A stretch of 64,000 bases of DNA from Gammaproteobacteria bacterium (GTDB lineage: Bacteria > Pseudomonadota > Gammaproteobacteria > Pseudomonadales > Pseudohongiellaceae). Every line of letters begins with the position of its first letter. Position 1 is the first letter of the stretch. Both the position numbers and the translations under genes were made by a program. Positions 27,644-36,739 of the stretch are shown one piece after another. The stretch lies in assembly GCA_030828385.1 (NCBI GenBank), contig JAURCS010000015.1, positions 1-64,000 of the forward strand, in the 5' to 3' direction. The notes beneath the pieces were generated by a model that searched no databases, was not told where the DNA came from, and was given only the letters and a program-made list of their open reading frames with translations.

Positions 27644-27988
27644 AAATTCCCCTATTTATTTGGCTAGTTTTCTATATTTATACTCGGTATTAACTTTTTG
27701 TATCAGGTGAAGTTAGACAAGACGGCCCATAATCCTCAATCGGGTTAACAGCTATTACATCAAAAACTGGTTACGCAAGATTCTAAATTATCAGGGAGCA
27801 GTTTCATTGCCGCGAGTATTCTTCTTTCAATGAAATAGGAGAAAGAACAATCCCTTAAAACGCCAACTAATCCCTAAGCACTGATCCTTGGCTAATAATA
27901 CTTTTTAGAGAGGAGATTACAAGGAGATATGCTGACTTTATTAGAAAAATTACCCCTGTAAAAAGCAGGGTTTTAGGGGTGGAAAAAT
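27644..27988. other. Gap upstream of the TonB receptor, no gene
   Basis: These 345 bases lie between fdhD and the receptor, both on the minus strand. They must hold the receptor promoter and the end of the fdhD transcript. A 10-codon ORF at 27929 with a strong AAGGAG site was seen but not accepted. Confidence 0.6.
27944..27970 (-). terminator. Weak terminator of fdhD
   Basis: On the minus strand CCCTG pairs with CAGGG across a 7-base loop, followed by gtaattttt. The stem is short, so this is tentative. Confidence 0.45.
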
Positions 27989-28819
27989 TCAGTCAATGGC
28001 AGTCGGGTTATGATAAATGTTGTACCCGCTATTTCTTAAAAATCCAATCAAGGTGATATTGAATTCCTGGGCGAGCTCTATGGCCAGAGAAGATGGCGCG
28101 CCAACAGCGACCAGCATCGGACAACCTGCTACCAGGGCTTTCTGCATCAGTTCAAAACTTGCCCGCCCGCTAACAATAATACCCATCTCCTGCATGGGGA
28201 GCAGCCTTGCTCGCAGCATGCTTCCGATTAATTTGTCCATGGCATTATGACGTCCCACATCTTCAGTGATGGCAATAATATTGCCATGTACGTCAAAGGT
28301 AGCAGTGGCGTGGCAGCCGCCGGTTTTTCTAAACAGGCTTTGTTTTTCATTCAGTCTGGCACCTATGCTGCAGAGGTTTTTATGGCTGATGGAAAAGGTA
28401 TTATCCAGAATGGCGTCATAACCGGTTGTGCTCAGGGCTTCCAGCGATGCCTTGCCACAAACTCCGCAACTGGACGTGGTATAGAAATGACGTTCAATAC
28501 GGCTCAGATCAAAAACCCGGTCTTCTTCCAGCTCGATACGGATAACATTGTTTGCTCTGTCATCGATTGTTGAGATCTCTTCTATACTGCTAATGATGCT
28601 CTCACTGTAAAGAAATCCGCAGGCCAGATTGATGTCATCACCAGGGGTGCGCATGGTAATGGAAATACTTTTATGGACACGACCTTTTAGGGGGTCGGTA
28701 TAGCCAAGTCGAATTTCGAGAGGCTCTTCCATAGCGACAATATCCCGTGTTTCCTGCCGCCCGGTTTCCCTGACTTGTGTAATTGATATCGTTGTATTGG
28801 ATTTTTCAAGTTCAGTCAT
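27989..28819 (-). CDS. fdhD: Formate dehydrogenase accessory sulfurtransferase FdhD
   Basis: FdhD passes sulfur from IscS to the molybdenum cofactor of formate dehydrogenase, which is essential for activity. The 276-aa protein has the catalytic CxxC (SSCGVCG, Cys118 and Cys121), the LACGFL motif near 66, and C-terminal RHNAMDKLIG and SGRASFEL motifs. AGGA precedes the ATG by 8 bases. It serves the enzyme at 15.8-20.7 kb, from which it is separated by the 21-27.6 kb block. Confidence 0.95.
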   Translation of the reverse strand: MTELEKSNTTISITQVRETGRQETRDIVAMEEPLEIRLGYTDPLKGRVHKSISITMRTPGDDINLACGFLYSESIISSIEEISTIDDRANNVIRIELEEDRVFDLSRIERHFYTTSSCGVCGKASLEALSTTGYDAILDNTFSISHKNLCSIGARLNEKQSLFRKTGGCHATATFDVHGNIIAITEDVGRHNAMDKLIGSMLRARLLPMQEMGIIVSGRASFELMQKALVAGCPMLVAVGAPSSLAIELAQEFNITLIGFLRNSGYNIYHNPTAID

Positions 28820-28867
28820 TGGATAAATCCTGTCAGGAATATGTATAAGAGCTTGTTATCAGTGTGT

Positions 28868-29443
28868 TTATACAGCGCTGTCGTGGGGAACTATAAGGCG
28901 CTGCTTGTCTTTCCCAAGAATTATATCTGCAGAATGCACAGGAAAAATATTTCGAGGCAGGTCATTGTAATAATGTTTCAGTGTATTGCTCACTGCGGGA
29001 AACGCAATTTCATCCCAGGGAATGTCTTTTTCCCTAAACAGTTCAACTTCCAGGCTTTCTGCGCCTGCTGAATAATTCAGATCGAGCAGGGTTGCTCGAA
29101 AGAACATATGTACCTGATTGATATAGGGCAGGGAGTAGTAGGTATACAGGCCATGAATCCTGATGCGGGCGCAGGCCTCTTCAAGTGTTTCCCGAGAGGC
29201 CCCCTCATGGGTAGTTTCATTGTTTTCCATAAAGCCGCCAGGCAAAGTCCAGCGTCCGTAGCGTGGCTCTATTGAACGTTTGCACAATAATACCTGGTCT
29301 TCATAGCAGGGCAGCGAGCAAACAATGATATTCGGATTTTGATAATGTATCTCGCCACAGGACTCGCAAACGAATCGTTCGCGGTCATCATTGGCTGGTG
29401 TTTTAATGCTTAGTTCATTGCTGCAGGCATGACAATATTTCAT
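28868..29443 (-). CDS. NUDIX hydrolase with N-terminal zinc ribbon
   Basis: A 191-aa protein. A four-Cys ribbon (Cys4, 7, 26, 29) precedes a NUDIX domain with box GGFMENNETTHEGASRETLE followed by EACA, which has the required Gly, Glu and REXXEE residues. This ribbon-NUDIX layout is found in NADH pyrophosphatase NudC-like and ADP-ribose-type hydrolases. The substrate is not fixed by sequence. It lies between fdhD and a CorC-type gene on the same strand, about 25-50 bases from each, which suggests one transcript. Confidence 0.88.
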   Translation of the reverse strand: MKYCHACSNELSIKTPANDDRERFVCESCGEIHYQNPNIIVCSLPCYEDQVLLCKRSIEPRYGRWTLPGGFMENNETTHEGASRETLEEACARIRIHGLYTYYSLPYINQVHMFFRATLLDLNYSAGAESLEVELFREKDIPWDEIAFPAVSNTLKHYYNDLPRNIFPVHSADIILGKDKQRLIVPHDSAV

Positions 29444-29467
29444 TATTAAATGATCGGTTTATCAGTG

Positions 29468-30763
29468 TTAGCTAAAAAGGGATTTTTGAATCTGCGTTGC
29501 TTCTATTTTTTCCAATGACCACATCTTGACGGTTTTGATAGCATTATCCTGCACATTAAGAATTTCAACAAAATGAAATGGCAAGCGCACACAGACGTTT
29601 TTTTCCGGAATAATTTCCAGTAATTCTGTTAATAGTCCGTTCAGGGTCTTGGGTCCGTCTATGGGTAAATCCCAGTCCAGGGCCTTATTGATTTCCCTGA
29701 TGGTTGCCGTGCCATTAATCAGGTAGGTGCCATCATTTTGCGGATGAATGTCGTCCGTTTCTTCCGAAAGGTTGGTTGTAAAATTACCAACGATTTCCTC
29801 GAGGATATCCTGCAGGGTTACGATTCCCTGCACATCGCCATACTCATCAACGACCATTGCCATACGTCGTTTGTTGTTCTGGAATTTAAACAGCTGGGTA
29901 TGCAGAGGCGTTGTTTCCGGCACGAAATAGGCTTCCTCCGTTAACTGCATTAATTCTGCCTTGTTAATCTCTTCAACCCCTATCATGCGGGAAATATTTC
30001 TCAGGTGCATGAAGCCAATAACCTCATTCAGATCTTTGCGAAAAACCGGAAGCAGGGTGTGGGAACTCTGGCCAATGATTTCGAGAATTTCTTCGATGTC
30101 ATCTTCAAGGTCTATTCCCACCACTTCGTTTCTTGGCACCATAATGTCAGTGACAGTGGCTTTTTCAAGATCAAGTATGTTCATTAACATGCCATGACGT
30201 TTCACTGGAATCAGTGCGCCGCTTTCATCAAGTACAGTGCGTAATTCTTCCTTTGTAAGATGATGTGATGTGTCTTCTTCGACGCTGAGACCACAAAGTT
30301 TGACCAGACCATTGGAGACGCTATTAATCATCCATACGGCGGGATAACTGACCCTCAGTAATATCAGCAAGAGTATTGAGGAGGGGTAGGCGATTTTTTC
30401 CGGATACAGTGCCGCAATGGTTTTTGGCGTTACTTCGGCAAAAATCAGCACAATAATTGTCAGTAAAACCGGCGCGAGAATAAACCCGAGGTTGCCCCAG
30501 AGTCTGACAGCGATAGCTGTGCCCACAGAAGCTGCGATGAAGTTAACCAGATTATTGCCAATCAGAATGATGCCAATCAGGCGGTCGGGTTTTTCCAATA
30601 ATTTTCCAGCTCTTATGGCTCCACGATGATTGTGTTTGATCAGGTGGCGCAGGCGATAGCGGTTCAACGCCATCATTGCGGTTTCAGAACTGGAGAAATA
30701 GGCAGACATGAGAATGAGAAAAATCAGTATGCCCAGCAATACAGTAAGTGAGGTTTCTTCCAA
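29468..30763 (-). CDS. CNNM/CorC-HlyC family membrane protein
   Basis: A 431-aa protein with an N-terminal DUF21/CNNM membrane domain (about 1-190; motif FSSSETAMMALNRYRLRHL). A CBS domain pair follows (about 205-330, containing IMVPRNEV and MVVDEYGDVQGIVTLQDILEE without its last residues), then a C-terminal CorC/HlyC transporter-associated domain. Relatives take part in magnesium and cobalt export and are often mislabelled hemolysins. It is next to the YpjD-like gene on the same strand, as in many gammaproteobacteria where the pair sits opposite ffh. Confidence 0.92.
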   Translation of the reverse strand: MEETSLTVLLGILIFLILMSAYFSSSETAMMALNRYRLRHLIKHNHRGAIRAGKLLEKPDRLIGIILIGNNLVNFIAASVGTAIAVRLWGNLGFILAPVLLTIIVLIFAEVTPKTIAALYPEKIAYPSSILLLILLRVSYPAVWMINSVSNGLVKLCGLSVEEDTSHHLTKEELRTVLDESGALIPVKRHGMLMNILDLEKATVTDIMVPRNEVVGIDLEDDIEEILEIIGQSSHTLLPVFRKDLNEVIGFMHLRNISRMIGVEEINKAELMQLTEEAYFVPETTPLHTQLFKFQNNKRRMAMVVDEYGDVQGIVTLQDILEEIVGNFTTNLSEETDDIHPQNDGTYLINGTATIREINKALDWDLPIDGPKTLNGLLTELLEIIPEKNVCVRLPFHFVEILNVQDNAIKTVKMWSLEKIEATQIQKSLFS

Positions 30764-30830
30764 AAGGGGTCTCTGTTATGTCTCGATTAAGCTAATAGTT
30801 GTAATCTGTATTTTTCAGGAATAGGAAAAG

Positions 30831-31631
30831 CTACACACGGTCCAGAATGATTTCCAGCACAAACTTGCTGCCGAAATAGGCCAGTATGAGAAAGGCAAAG
30901 CCGGCGAGAATCCAGCGATTAGCTGTTTTGCCACGCCAGCCCAGTTGATGTCGTCCCCACAATAATATTGAGAAAACGACCCAGGAAATTGTTGAAAGTA
31001 TCGCCTTGTGACTCAGATGCTGGCCGAAAAAATCATCCATAAAGAGCACGCCGGTCACTAAAACACCGGTCAATAATAAAAGTCCGAACCAGAGCATTTC
31101 AAACAGCAAAACTTCCATGGTTTCCAGCGGTGGTAAATGGCTGACCAGGGCAAAGGATTGCTTTTGTTTTAGCAGTTTGTTGAGGAATGACAGCAGTAAT
31201 GCCTGGAATGCTGCAATAGTGATAATACTGACCGATAAAATACCCAGCAGAATATGCAAGGCTACCCCCGGGCTGTACCCGGACTGTGGGACATAGCTAC
31301 TGGGTATGAAGGTCGAGGCCAGCAGGCACAATATGGCCAGCGGAAAGAGGTAAAGGAAAAGGTTATCCAGTGGTTTTTGCCAGCTACTCAGTAGAACCGC
31401 AACTACAATAACCCAACTGATAAGCGAGGCCACCTTGAAGAATCCAAGGTCCAGACCATCTGGTTGCAGTGTAATAAGTACAATCACTACCAGATGGGCA
31501 GTGACGGCAATAATGCTGCTGGCAAATAATTTTTTTCGCTCAGGGAGACCGCTGTTTAGGTTTTGACGCTGTAAGAGGAAACCCAGAGCATAACTAATGA
31601 CAGCTATGATACTGATACTGGTGCTTAACAT
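30831..31631 (-). CDS. Inner-membrane protein of the CcsA/YpjD cytochrome-assembly-like family
   Basis: A 266-aa protein with about eight membrane helices and a C-terminal CcmC/CcsA-type assembly domain (segments HILLGILSVSIITIAAFQAL and FFGQHLSHKAILSTISWVVF). It is divergent from ffh, the usual place for YpjD (also called CorE). Despite the family name, a direct role in heme handling is unproven for this branch; a link to CorC-type metal transport has been proposed for the neighbour pair. Confidence 0.88.
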   Translation of the reverse strand: MLSTSISIIAVISYALGFLLQRQNLNSGLPERKKLFASSIIAVTAHLVVIVLITLQPDGLDLGFFKVASLISWVIVVAVLLSSWQKPLDNLFLYLFPLAILCLLASTFIPSSYVPQSGYSPGVALHILLGILSVSIITIAAFQALLLSFLNKLLKQKQSFALVSHLPPLETMEVLLFEMLWFGLLLLTGVLVTGVLFMDDFFGQHLSHKAILSTISWVVFSILLWGRHQLGWRGKTANRWILAGFAFLILAYFGSKFVLEIILDRV

Positions 31632-31804
31632 GGCGGAAAGTCTCTCACATGTGTGCCATCCATTGAAGTCCTTTTTCCGGATCTGGATTTCTTATGACAA
31701 CTTCAAGGATATTGCCAATTAGCCCTGTGTTCCTGGTTCCCGATTTTGTAGAATGGGCAGCTCACCTTAAATAGACAATGACACATTACCTGGTTGGACC
31801 CCCG

Positions 31805-33184
31805 ATGTTTGAGAATTTAACCGATCGCCTTTCACAAACCCTGCGCACAATCACTGGCAAAGCCAGGCTCACTGAAGAAAATATTCAGGAGAGTTTGCGT
31901 GAAGTCAGGCGTGCTTTGCTGGAGGCGGATGTAGCGTTACCTGTAGTTCAGGAATTTGTCGACAAGGTCAAGTTCCGGGCAGTTGGCCAGGAGGTCAGCA
32001 AGAGTCTGACTCCCGGGCAGGCCTTTCTGAAGATAGTTCAGGCTGAGCTTCAGACCCTGATGGGTGATTCCAACGAGGCACTTAACCTGAGTGCCACACC
32101 GCCCGCGGTGATTTTGATGGCAGGCCTGCAGGGTGCTGGTAAAACCACTACAGTGGCAAAACTGGCCCTGTGGCTAAAGAATACCCAGAAAAAAACTGTC
32201 ATGGTGGTCAGTGCCGACGTTTACCGGCCTGCAGCTATCAAGCAACTGGAAACCCTGGCTGGAGAAGCTGGAGTCACGTTCTTTCCCAGTGACCCCTCGC
32301 AGAAACCTGAAGACATCGCAAGGCAGGCAATCGCCGAGGCCAGAAAACAGTTTGTTGACGTGTTATTCATCGATACCGCCGGGCGTCTTGCGATCGATGA
32401 AGAGATGATGTCGGAAATCAGTTCCCTGCATAGCGTATCCAATCCGGTAGAAACCCTTTTTGTGGTGGATGCCATGACCGGCCAGGATGCGGCCAATACC
32501 GCCAAGGCCTTTAACGACGCATTGCCACTGACCGGTGTAATCCTGACCAAGGCAGACGGTGACGCCAGGGGTGGTGCAGCGCTTTCAGTAAGACATATAA
32601 CCGGCAAGCCCATTAAATTCATGGGTATTGGTGAAAAAATAGATGGCCTCGAAGCCTTTCATCCTGACCGTGTAGCTTCACGAATCCTTGGCATGGGCGA
32701 TGTCCTCTCCCTGATTGAGGATGTGGAAAAGAAAGTTGATAAGGAAAAAGCCGAACGTCTGGCAAAGAAAATCAAGCGTGGTCAGCGCTTTGACCTGCAG
32801 GATTTCAAGGAACAGCTGCAGCAAATGCAGAATATGGGCGGGATGGCCAATATGCTGGATAAAATGCCGGGCCTGAGTAGTGCCCAGAAATCTGCAGCGG
32901 GTATGGTCGATGATAAGTCTTTCGCGCGTATGGAAGCTATTATCAATTCGATGACTCTGAAGGAAAGGCGCCGGCCGGAATTGCTCAATGGTTCCAGGAA
33001 ACGCCGAATCACGATGGGCTCGGGTTCCTCTATTCAGGATCTGAACCGTTTGCTAAAGCAGCACAAGCAGATGCAAAAGGTGATGAAGAAAATGAAAGGG
33101 GGCGGTATGGCCAATATGATGCGTGGTTTGGGTGGTCTCGGTGGCGGCATGAAGCCACCTGGTGGTGGCTTTCCCGGCAGGTAA
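31805..33184 (+). CDS. ffh: Signal recognition particle GTPase Ffh
   Basis: Ffh with 4.5S RNA targets nascent membrane proteins to FtsY. The 459-aa protein has the helical N domain and the G domain (GLQGAGKTTTVAKLA near 105, VDAMTGQDAANTAK near 220, LTKADGDARGG near 245). The Met-rich M domain has an RNA-binding NGSRKRRIT segment near 400 and a Gly/Met-rich tail. MFENLTDRLS at 31805 is the standard start; an ATG 27 bases upstream is in frame but adds an atypical leader. Confidence 0.96.
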   Translation: MFENLTDRLSQTLRTITGKARLTEENIQESLREVRRALLEADVALPVVQEFVDKVKFRAVGQEVSKSLTPGQAFLKIVQAELQTLMGDSNEALNLSATPPAVILMAGLQGAGKTTTVAKLALWLKNTQKKTVMVVSADVYRPAAIKQLETLAGEAGVTFFPSDPSQKPEDIARQAIAEARKQFVDVLFIDTAGRLAIDEEMMSEISSLHSVSNPVETLFVVDAMTGQDAANTAKAFNDALPLTGVILTKADGDARGGAALSVRHITGKPIKFMGIGEKIDGLEAFHPDRVASRILGMGDVLSLIEDVEKKVDKEKAERLAKKIKRGQRFDLQDFKEQLQQMQNMGGMANMLDKMPGLSSAQKSAAGMVDDKSFARMEAIINSMTLKERRRPELLNGSRKRRITMGSGSSIQDLNRLLKQHKQMQKVMKKMKGGGMANMMRGLGGLGGGMKPPGGGFPGR

Positions 33185-33344
33185 ACCCAGCCCATAGTGA
33201 AAATAATATTTACTTGTTATATCAGGCGTTTCACTGCATCACCCGAGATAAATTTGCGTGTACTAATAACCCCAAGATTTAGTTAAGTTTTTATACGATA
33301 TAAGGTTCCAAACCCGCCTCTTTTCTCGTAGAATACCCGCCTTT

Positions 33345-33373
33345 TTCGCCAGCCCTCGATTGAGCTTGGCGAA
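33345..33373 (+). promoter_or_regulatory. Hairpin in the rpsP leader
   Basis: ttcgcca (33345-33351) pairs with tggcgaa (33367-33373) and encloses a smaller ctc/gag stem. It lies 44 bases before rpsP and just downstream of a -10-like TAGAAT (33329-33334). It could be a leader structure of the ribosomal operon. There is no T-run, so a terminator is unlikely. Confidence 0.4.
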
Positions 33374-33416
33374 TAGACTGTTTTGAATTAAATTTTATTA
33401 TTGGAAACAACAAGTT

Positions 33417-33677
33417 ATGGTAACTATTAGACTTTCAAGAAGCGGCGCAAAGAAGCGTCCCTTTTACCATCTGACTGTAGCAGACAAGCGTTTTAGCCGT
33501 GATGGACGGTTTATCGAGCGCGTTGGCTTCTTTAATCCGGGTGCTCGCGGCCAGGAAGAAAGACTGCGTGTTGACCTCGAAAGGGTCAAGCACTGGACCG
33601 ATCAGGGCGCAATTGCCAGTGATCGTGTCGCTAAATTGTTGAAAGATGCCCAGGCTGCAGCAGCGACTGCTGCCTGA
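33417..33677 (+). CDS. rpsP: 30S ribosomal protein S16
   Basis: An 86-aa basic protein with the invariant start [19 protein letters not shown] and the [13 protein letters not shown] segment. It is the first gene of the conserved rpsP-rimM-trmD-rplS operon. Length and start are as in other gammaproteobacteria. Confidence 0.97.
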   Translation: MVTIRLSRSGAKKRPFYHLTVADKRFSRDGRFIERVGFFNPGARGQEERLRVDLERVKHWTDQGAIASDRVAKLLKDAQAAAATAA

Positions 33678-33697
33678 TTGGCCAGTGTGCGGCCGTC

Positions 33698-34267
33698 ATG
33701 ATGGACGAGCCATCTGCTCCAGCAAATGAGTTGACTACCCTGGCCCGAATTGGTGCCGTTCATGGCATAAAAGGCTGGGTGAGACTGATTTCTTTTACTG
33801 ATCCGGCAGACAACATTCTCGATTTCAGGCATTTTTATCTTTCTCAAAAAAGTATTCCCGGGGGCAATGCGCCAGCGGGCAAGTTGGAAAAGATTGAAAT
33901 CGATGAGAGCAGGGCACAGGGCAAACAATTCATCGGCCATATTAAAGGGTGCGATGACAGGGAGCAGGCCAGGTTATATACCGGCTGTGAGCTGAAGGTA
34001 GAGAAGAGTGCTCTGCCAGAACTTGAAAAACAGGAATATTACTGGTTTCAGCTGGAAGGCCTGGCAGTAATAAACCTCCAGGAAGAGAACCTGGGATCAG
34101 TACACCACTTGATGGAAACCGGGGCTAACGATGTCCTTGTGGTCAGAGCAACGACCAACAGTATTGATGATCAGGAAAGATTGATACCTTTTTTACAGGA
34201 TCAGGTTATCAGGCAGGTGGATCTGGAGCAGAAAGTGATCCAGGTAGACTGGGAGAAAGATTATTGA
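33698..34267 (+). CDS. rimM: 16S rRNA processing protein RimM
   Basis: RimM binds S19 and assists maturation of the 30S head. The 189-aa protein has the N-terminal barrel (ARIGAVHGIKGWVRLISFTD) and the C-terminal PRC-barrel with the YYWFQLEGLAV motif near 118 and IPFLQDQVI near 165. It starts 20 bases after rpsP, at the second operon position. Confidence 0.95.
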   Translation: MMDEPSAPANELTTLARIGAVHGIKGWVRLISFTDPADNILDFRHFYLSQKSIPGGNAPAGKLEKIEIDESRAQGKQFIGHIKGCDDREQARLYTGCELKVEKSALPELEKQEYYWFQLEGLAVINLQEENLGSVHHLMETGANDVLVVRATTNSIDDQERLIPFLQDQVIRQVDLEQKVIQVDWEKDY

Positions 34268-34369
34268 TTTTCTATTGATTGCCAGGGGCAATGCCAGGGC
34301 GGTGTAAAGGGAAATCAGCAGAGTAGTCAGGCATTGCGCTAAATGATTCGGAATCAGAGTCCGGGATAA

Positions 34370-35128
34370 ATGATGCGGGCAGGCATAGTCACACTATTTC
34401 CGGATATGTTTGCCGCGCTGAGTGAATTTGGTGTTAGCAGTCGCGCTATCAGGGACGGGCTTGCTGAACTGAGTTTCTGGAACCCGCGAGACTATTCAAT
34501 AGATAAACACAAGACCGTGGATGACAGGCCTTATGGTGGTGGTCCCGGCATGTTAATGAAAACGGGGCCTCTTGAAGGGGCCATCAATGCAGCAAAACAG
34601 GAACTGCCTGGCGCCAGTGTTATTTATCTGACGCCACAGGGGACGCCACTGAAGCAGTCGGCTATTAACCAGCTGGCCCAACGCGATTCGTTAATCCTGT
34701 TATGCGGGCGTTATGAAGGCATTGATGAACGGGTTATTGAAACCCGGGTAGATGAAGAATATTCCCTTGGAGATTATGTTCTCAGTGGGGGAGAGCTGGC
34801 AGCAATGGTCTGTCTTGACGCAATAATCCGGCTACAGCCCGGTGCCCTGGGTCATGAAGAATCGGCAGGACAGGACTCGTTTATGAATGGACTACTGGAT
34901 TGTCCGCATTATACGAGACCGGAAGAATTTGCAGGAAAGGTGGTGCCACCGGTGTTACTCAGTGGTGACCATAAAGCCATCCGTAAATGGCGCTTGAAAC
35001 AAAGCCTGGGAAGAACCTGGCAGCGTAGACCTGAGCTGATAGAGCGGATGATTAAGGCGAATGAATTGACTGATGAACATAGGCAATTGCTGGAAATGTT
35101 TATCAGTGAACATGAATCAGATAAATGA
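34370..35128 (+). CDS. trmD: tRNA (guanine-N1-)-methyltransferase TrmD
   Basis: TrmD methylates G37 of tRNAs and prevents frameshifting. This is a SPOUT-class enzyme of 252 aa. Motifs include [14 protein letters not shown] near 53, [13 protein letters not shown] near 110 and [13 protein letters not shown] near 132, which form the AdoMet-binding knot. Two ATG codons in tandem (34370 and 34373) are possible starts. The 102-base gap after rimM is slightly long for this operon but has no separate signal. Confidence 0.97.
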   Translation: MMRAGIVTLFPDMFAALSEFGVSSRAIRDGLAELSFWNPRDYSIDKHKTVDDRPYGGGPGMLMKTGPLEGAINAAKQELPGASVIYLTPQGTPLKQSAINQLAQRDSLILLCGRYEGIDERVIETRVDEEYSLGDYVLSGGELAAMVCLDAIIRLQPGALGHEESAGQDSFMNGLLDCPHYTRPEEFAGKVVPPVLLSGDHKAIRKWRLKQSLGRTWQRRPELIERMIKANELTDEHRQLLEMFISEHESDK

Positions 35129-35151
35129 TTGTTTAACAATGGTGAAAAGTA

Positions 35152-35673
35152 ATGAGCAAGAACAGCATTATCCAGAAAATTGAACAGGACCAGATGAAAA
35201 CCAATGTCCCGGAGTTTTCTCCCGGTGACACCGTGGTTGTTCAGGTACGTATCAAGGAAGGCGATCGTGAGCGTCTTCAGGCTTTTGAGGGCGTTGTCAT
35301 TGGCAAGCGCAACCGTGGTCTGAATTCTGCCTTTACTGTGCGCAAAATGTCCCATGGTGTAGGTGTGGAGCGTACGTTCCAGACACACAGCCACCAGATA
35401 GAAAGCATTACTGTGAAGCGTCGCGGTGATGTTCGCCAGGCGAAACTTTACTATCTGCGTGACCTTACCGGACGTGCTGCCCGTATTTCTGAAAAACTGG
35501 GTAAGAAAGGTGAAAAAGCACCAACTCCTCTTGAAGATACCACTACTATAGCCGAGCAGGTAGAGGCGGCGGTTGAAGAGGAAGTCATTAGCACTGCTGA
35601 AGCAGCCGAAGCAGCTCCTGAAGTTGCAGAAGCGCCTGCAGCTCAAGAGACAGAAGAGAAAAAAGAAGACTAA
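35152..35673 (+). CDS. rplS: 50S ribosomal protein L19 with acidic C-terminal extension
   Basis: Residues 1 to about 118 are a standard L19 ([50 protein letters not shown]). The protein then continues for about 55 residues rich in Glu, Ala and Thr (for example [20 protein letters not shown]), ending in EEKKED. L19 usually stops near 115-120 aa. The tail has the base composition of its neighbours and is in frame, so it is real coding sequence and not a missed stop. It should hang off the ribosome surface; its role is unknown. Confidence 0.95.
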   Translation: MSKNSIIQKIEQDQMKTNVPEFSPGDTVVVQVRIKEGDRERLQAFEGVVIGKRNRGLNSAFTVRKMSHGVGVERTFQTHSHQIESITVKRRGDVRQAKLYYLRDLTGRAARISEKLGKKGEKAPTPLEDTTTIAEQVEAAVEEEVISTAEAAEAAPEVAEAPAAQETEEKKED

Positions 35674-35683
35674 ATCATATCCC

Positions 35684-35710
35684 CTGGCCGGTACCCATGG
35701 TTCCGGCCAG
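35684..35710 (+). terminator. Hairpin after rplS, possible terminator
   Basis: An 8-bp GC-rich stem CTGGCCGG/CCGGCCAG with an 11-base loop, 10 bases past the stop. The following bases are only moderately T-rich, so termination may be partial or factor-assisted. Confidence 0.5.
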
Positions 35711-35806
35711 CTTGATATTCTCTTTGAAATAAAGTTTTATTAGCGTGGGTCTTTAACAGGGACCAACTGACCATCTTCTGGCAATAAATTTTTGCAGGTG
35801 ACATTC

Positions 35807-36598
35807 ATGGCCAAGACAGCAATCAAATTCGCACTCGCACGCAACCCCATTGTCACCTTCCTCACAGTTTTCCTTTTCTTTCAGTCCTCTGTCTATGCGC
35901 AGTCAGACTCGGGGCAGTCCCGGGCGCAGGAAATACAGGCTATTCGTAGCGTAATCGCCGCAACGCAGCCCAATATGCTGGTGGAGTCAATCGCAGCCAG
36001 CCCGGTTGCCGGTCTTTATGAAATTACCTTGCAGAATGCCCAGGTCATTTATGCTTCAGCGGATGCCCGATTTTTTATTCCTGGTGATCTCTATGAAGTA
36101 ATGCCCCAGGGGCTGGTGAACCGGGGTGAGGAAAAGCGCAATGCTGCTCGTGCAGGAAAGATTGCTGCAGTACCTGAAAGCGAAATGATTATTTTCGAGC
36201 CTGAAGCTGAACGCAAAGCCACCATTACTGTTTTCACCGATGTAGACTGCCCCTATTGCAGACAGCTCCATGGGGAAATTGACAGACTCAATGAGCTGGG
36301 TATTGCTGTCAGATATCTGGGCTACCCACGAACCGGTCTGGACACTGAAACCCATTACAAGATGATTTCTACCTGGTGTGCAGAAGACCCGAAAGCCATG
36401 ATGACCAGTGCAACGCGCGGCGGCAGTGTGCCGGAAGCGGATTGTGATAATCCCATCGCCCGACATTATCAGTTGGGTCGCGAAGTAGGTGTCACAGGCA
36501 CCCCGGCATTGGTGCTTGAAGATGGCACTATCCTGCCAGGCTATATTCCCGCAGATACGCTTGCAGGATATCTGCTGAATCCAGCCACACCCCAGTAA
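35807..36598 (+). CDS. dsbC: Periplasmic disulfide isomerase DsbC
   Basis: A 263-aa exported protein with signal peptide (...FFQSSVYAQ). It has a small DsbC-type dimerisation domain (about 35-110) and a thioredoxin domain with CPYC near residue 147 and the cis-Pro loop VTGTPALVLEDG near 228. It reshuffles wrong disulfides and is kept reduced by DsbD, encoded at the window start. The ATG at 35807 has AGGTG 6 bases upstream and is preferred over a TTG at 35792. Confidence 0.92.
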   Translation: MAKTAIKFALARNPIVTFLTVFLFFQSSVYAQSDSGQSRAQEIQAIRSVIAATQPNMLVESIAASPVAGLYEITLQNAQVIYASADARFFIPGDLYEVMPQGLVNRGEEKRNAARAGKIAAVPESEMIIFEPEAERKATITVFTDVDCPYCRQLHGEIDRLNELGIAVRYLGYPRTGLDTETHYKMISTWCAEDPKAMMTSATRGGSVPEADCDNPIARHYQLGREVGVTGTPALVLEDGTILPGYIPADTLAGYLLNPATPQ

Positions 36599-36739
36599 GC
36601 CAGCTAATTTTTATTTGTTACCCCCAGGTTACTTTCCAGGGCGATCCCAATAGATTATAGGTCGCCTTGAAGCGTATACTTAGCGCTTTTTTGCAGCCGG
36701 CGCCGAACAGGCGTAATAGACTATTTTGGAGTATTGGAT

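Noticed and set aside
27929-27961. A ten-codon ORF with a strong AAGGAG site upstream on the + strand
   Set aside because: It would run antisense into fdhD, has no partner gene, and overlaps a likely fdhD terminator. Too short to support.
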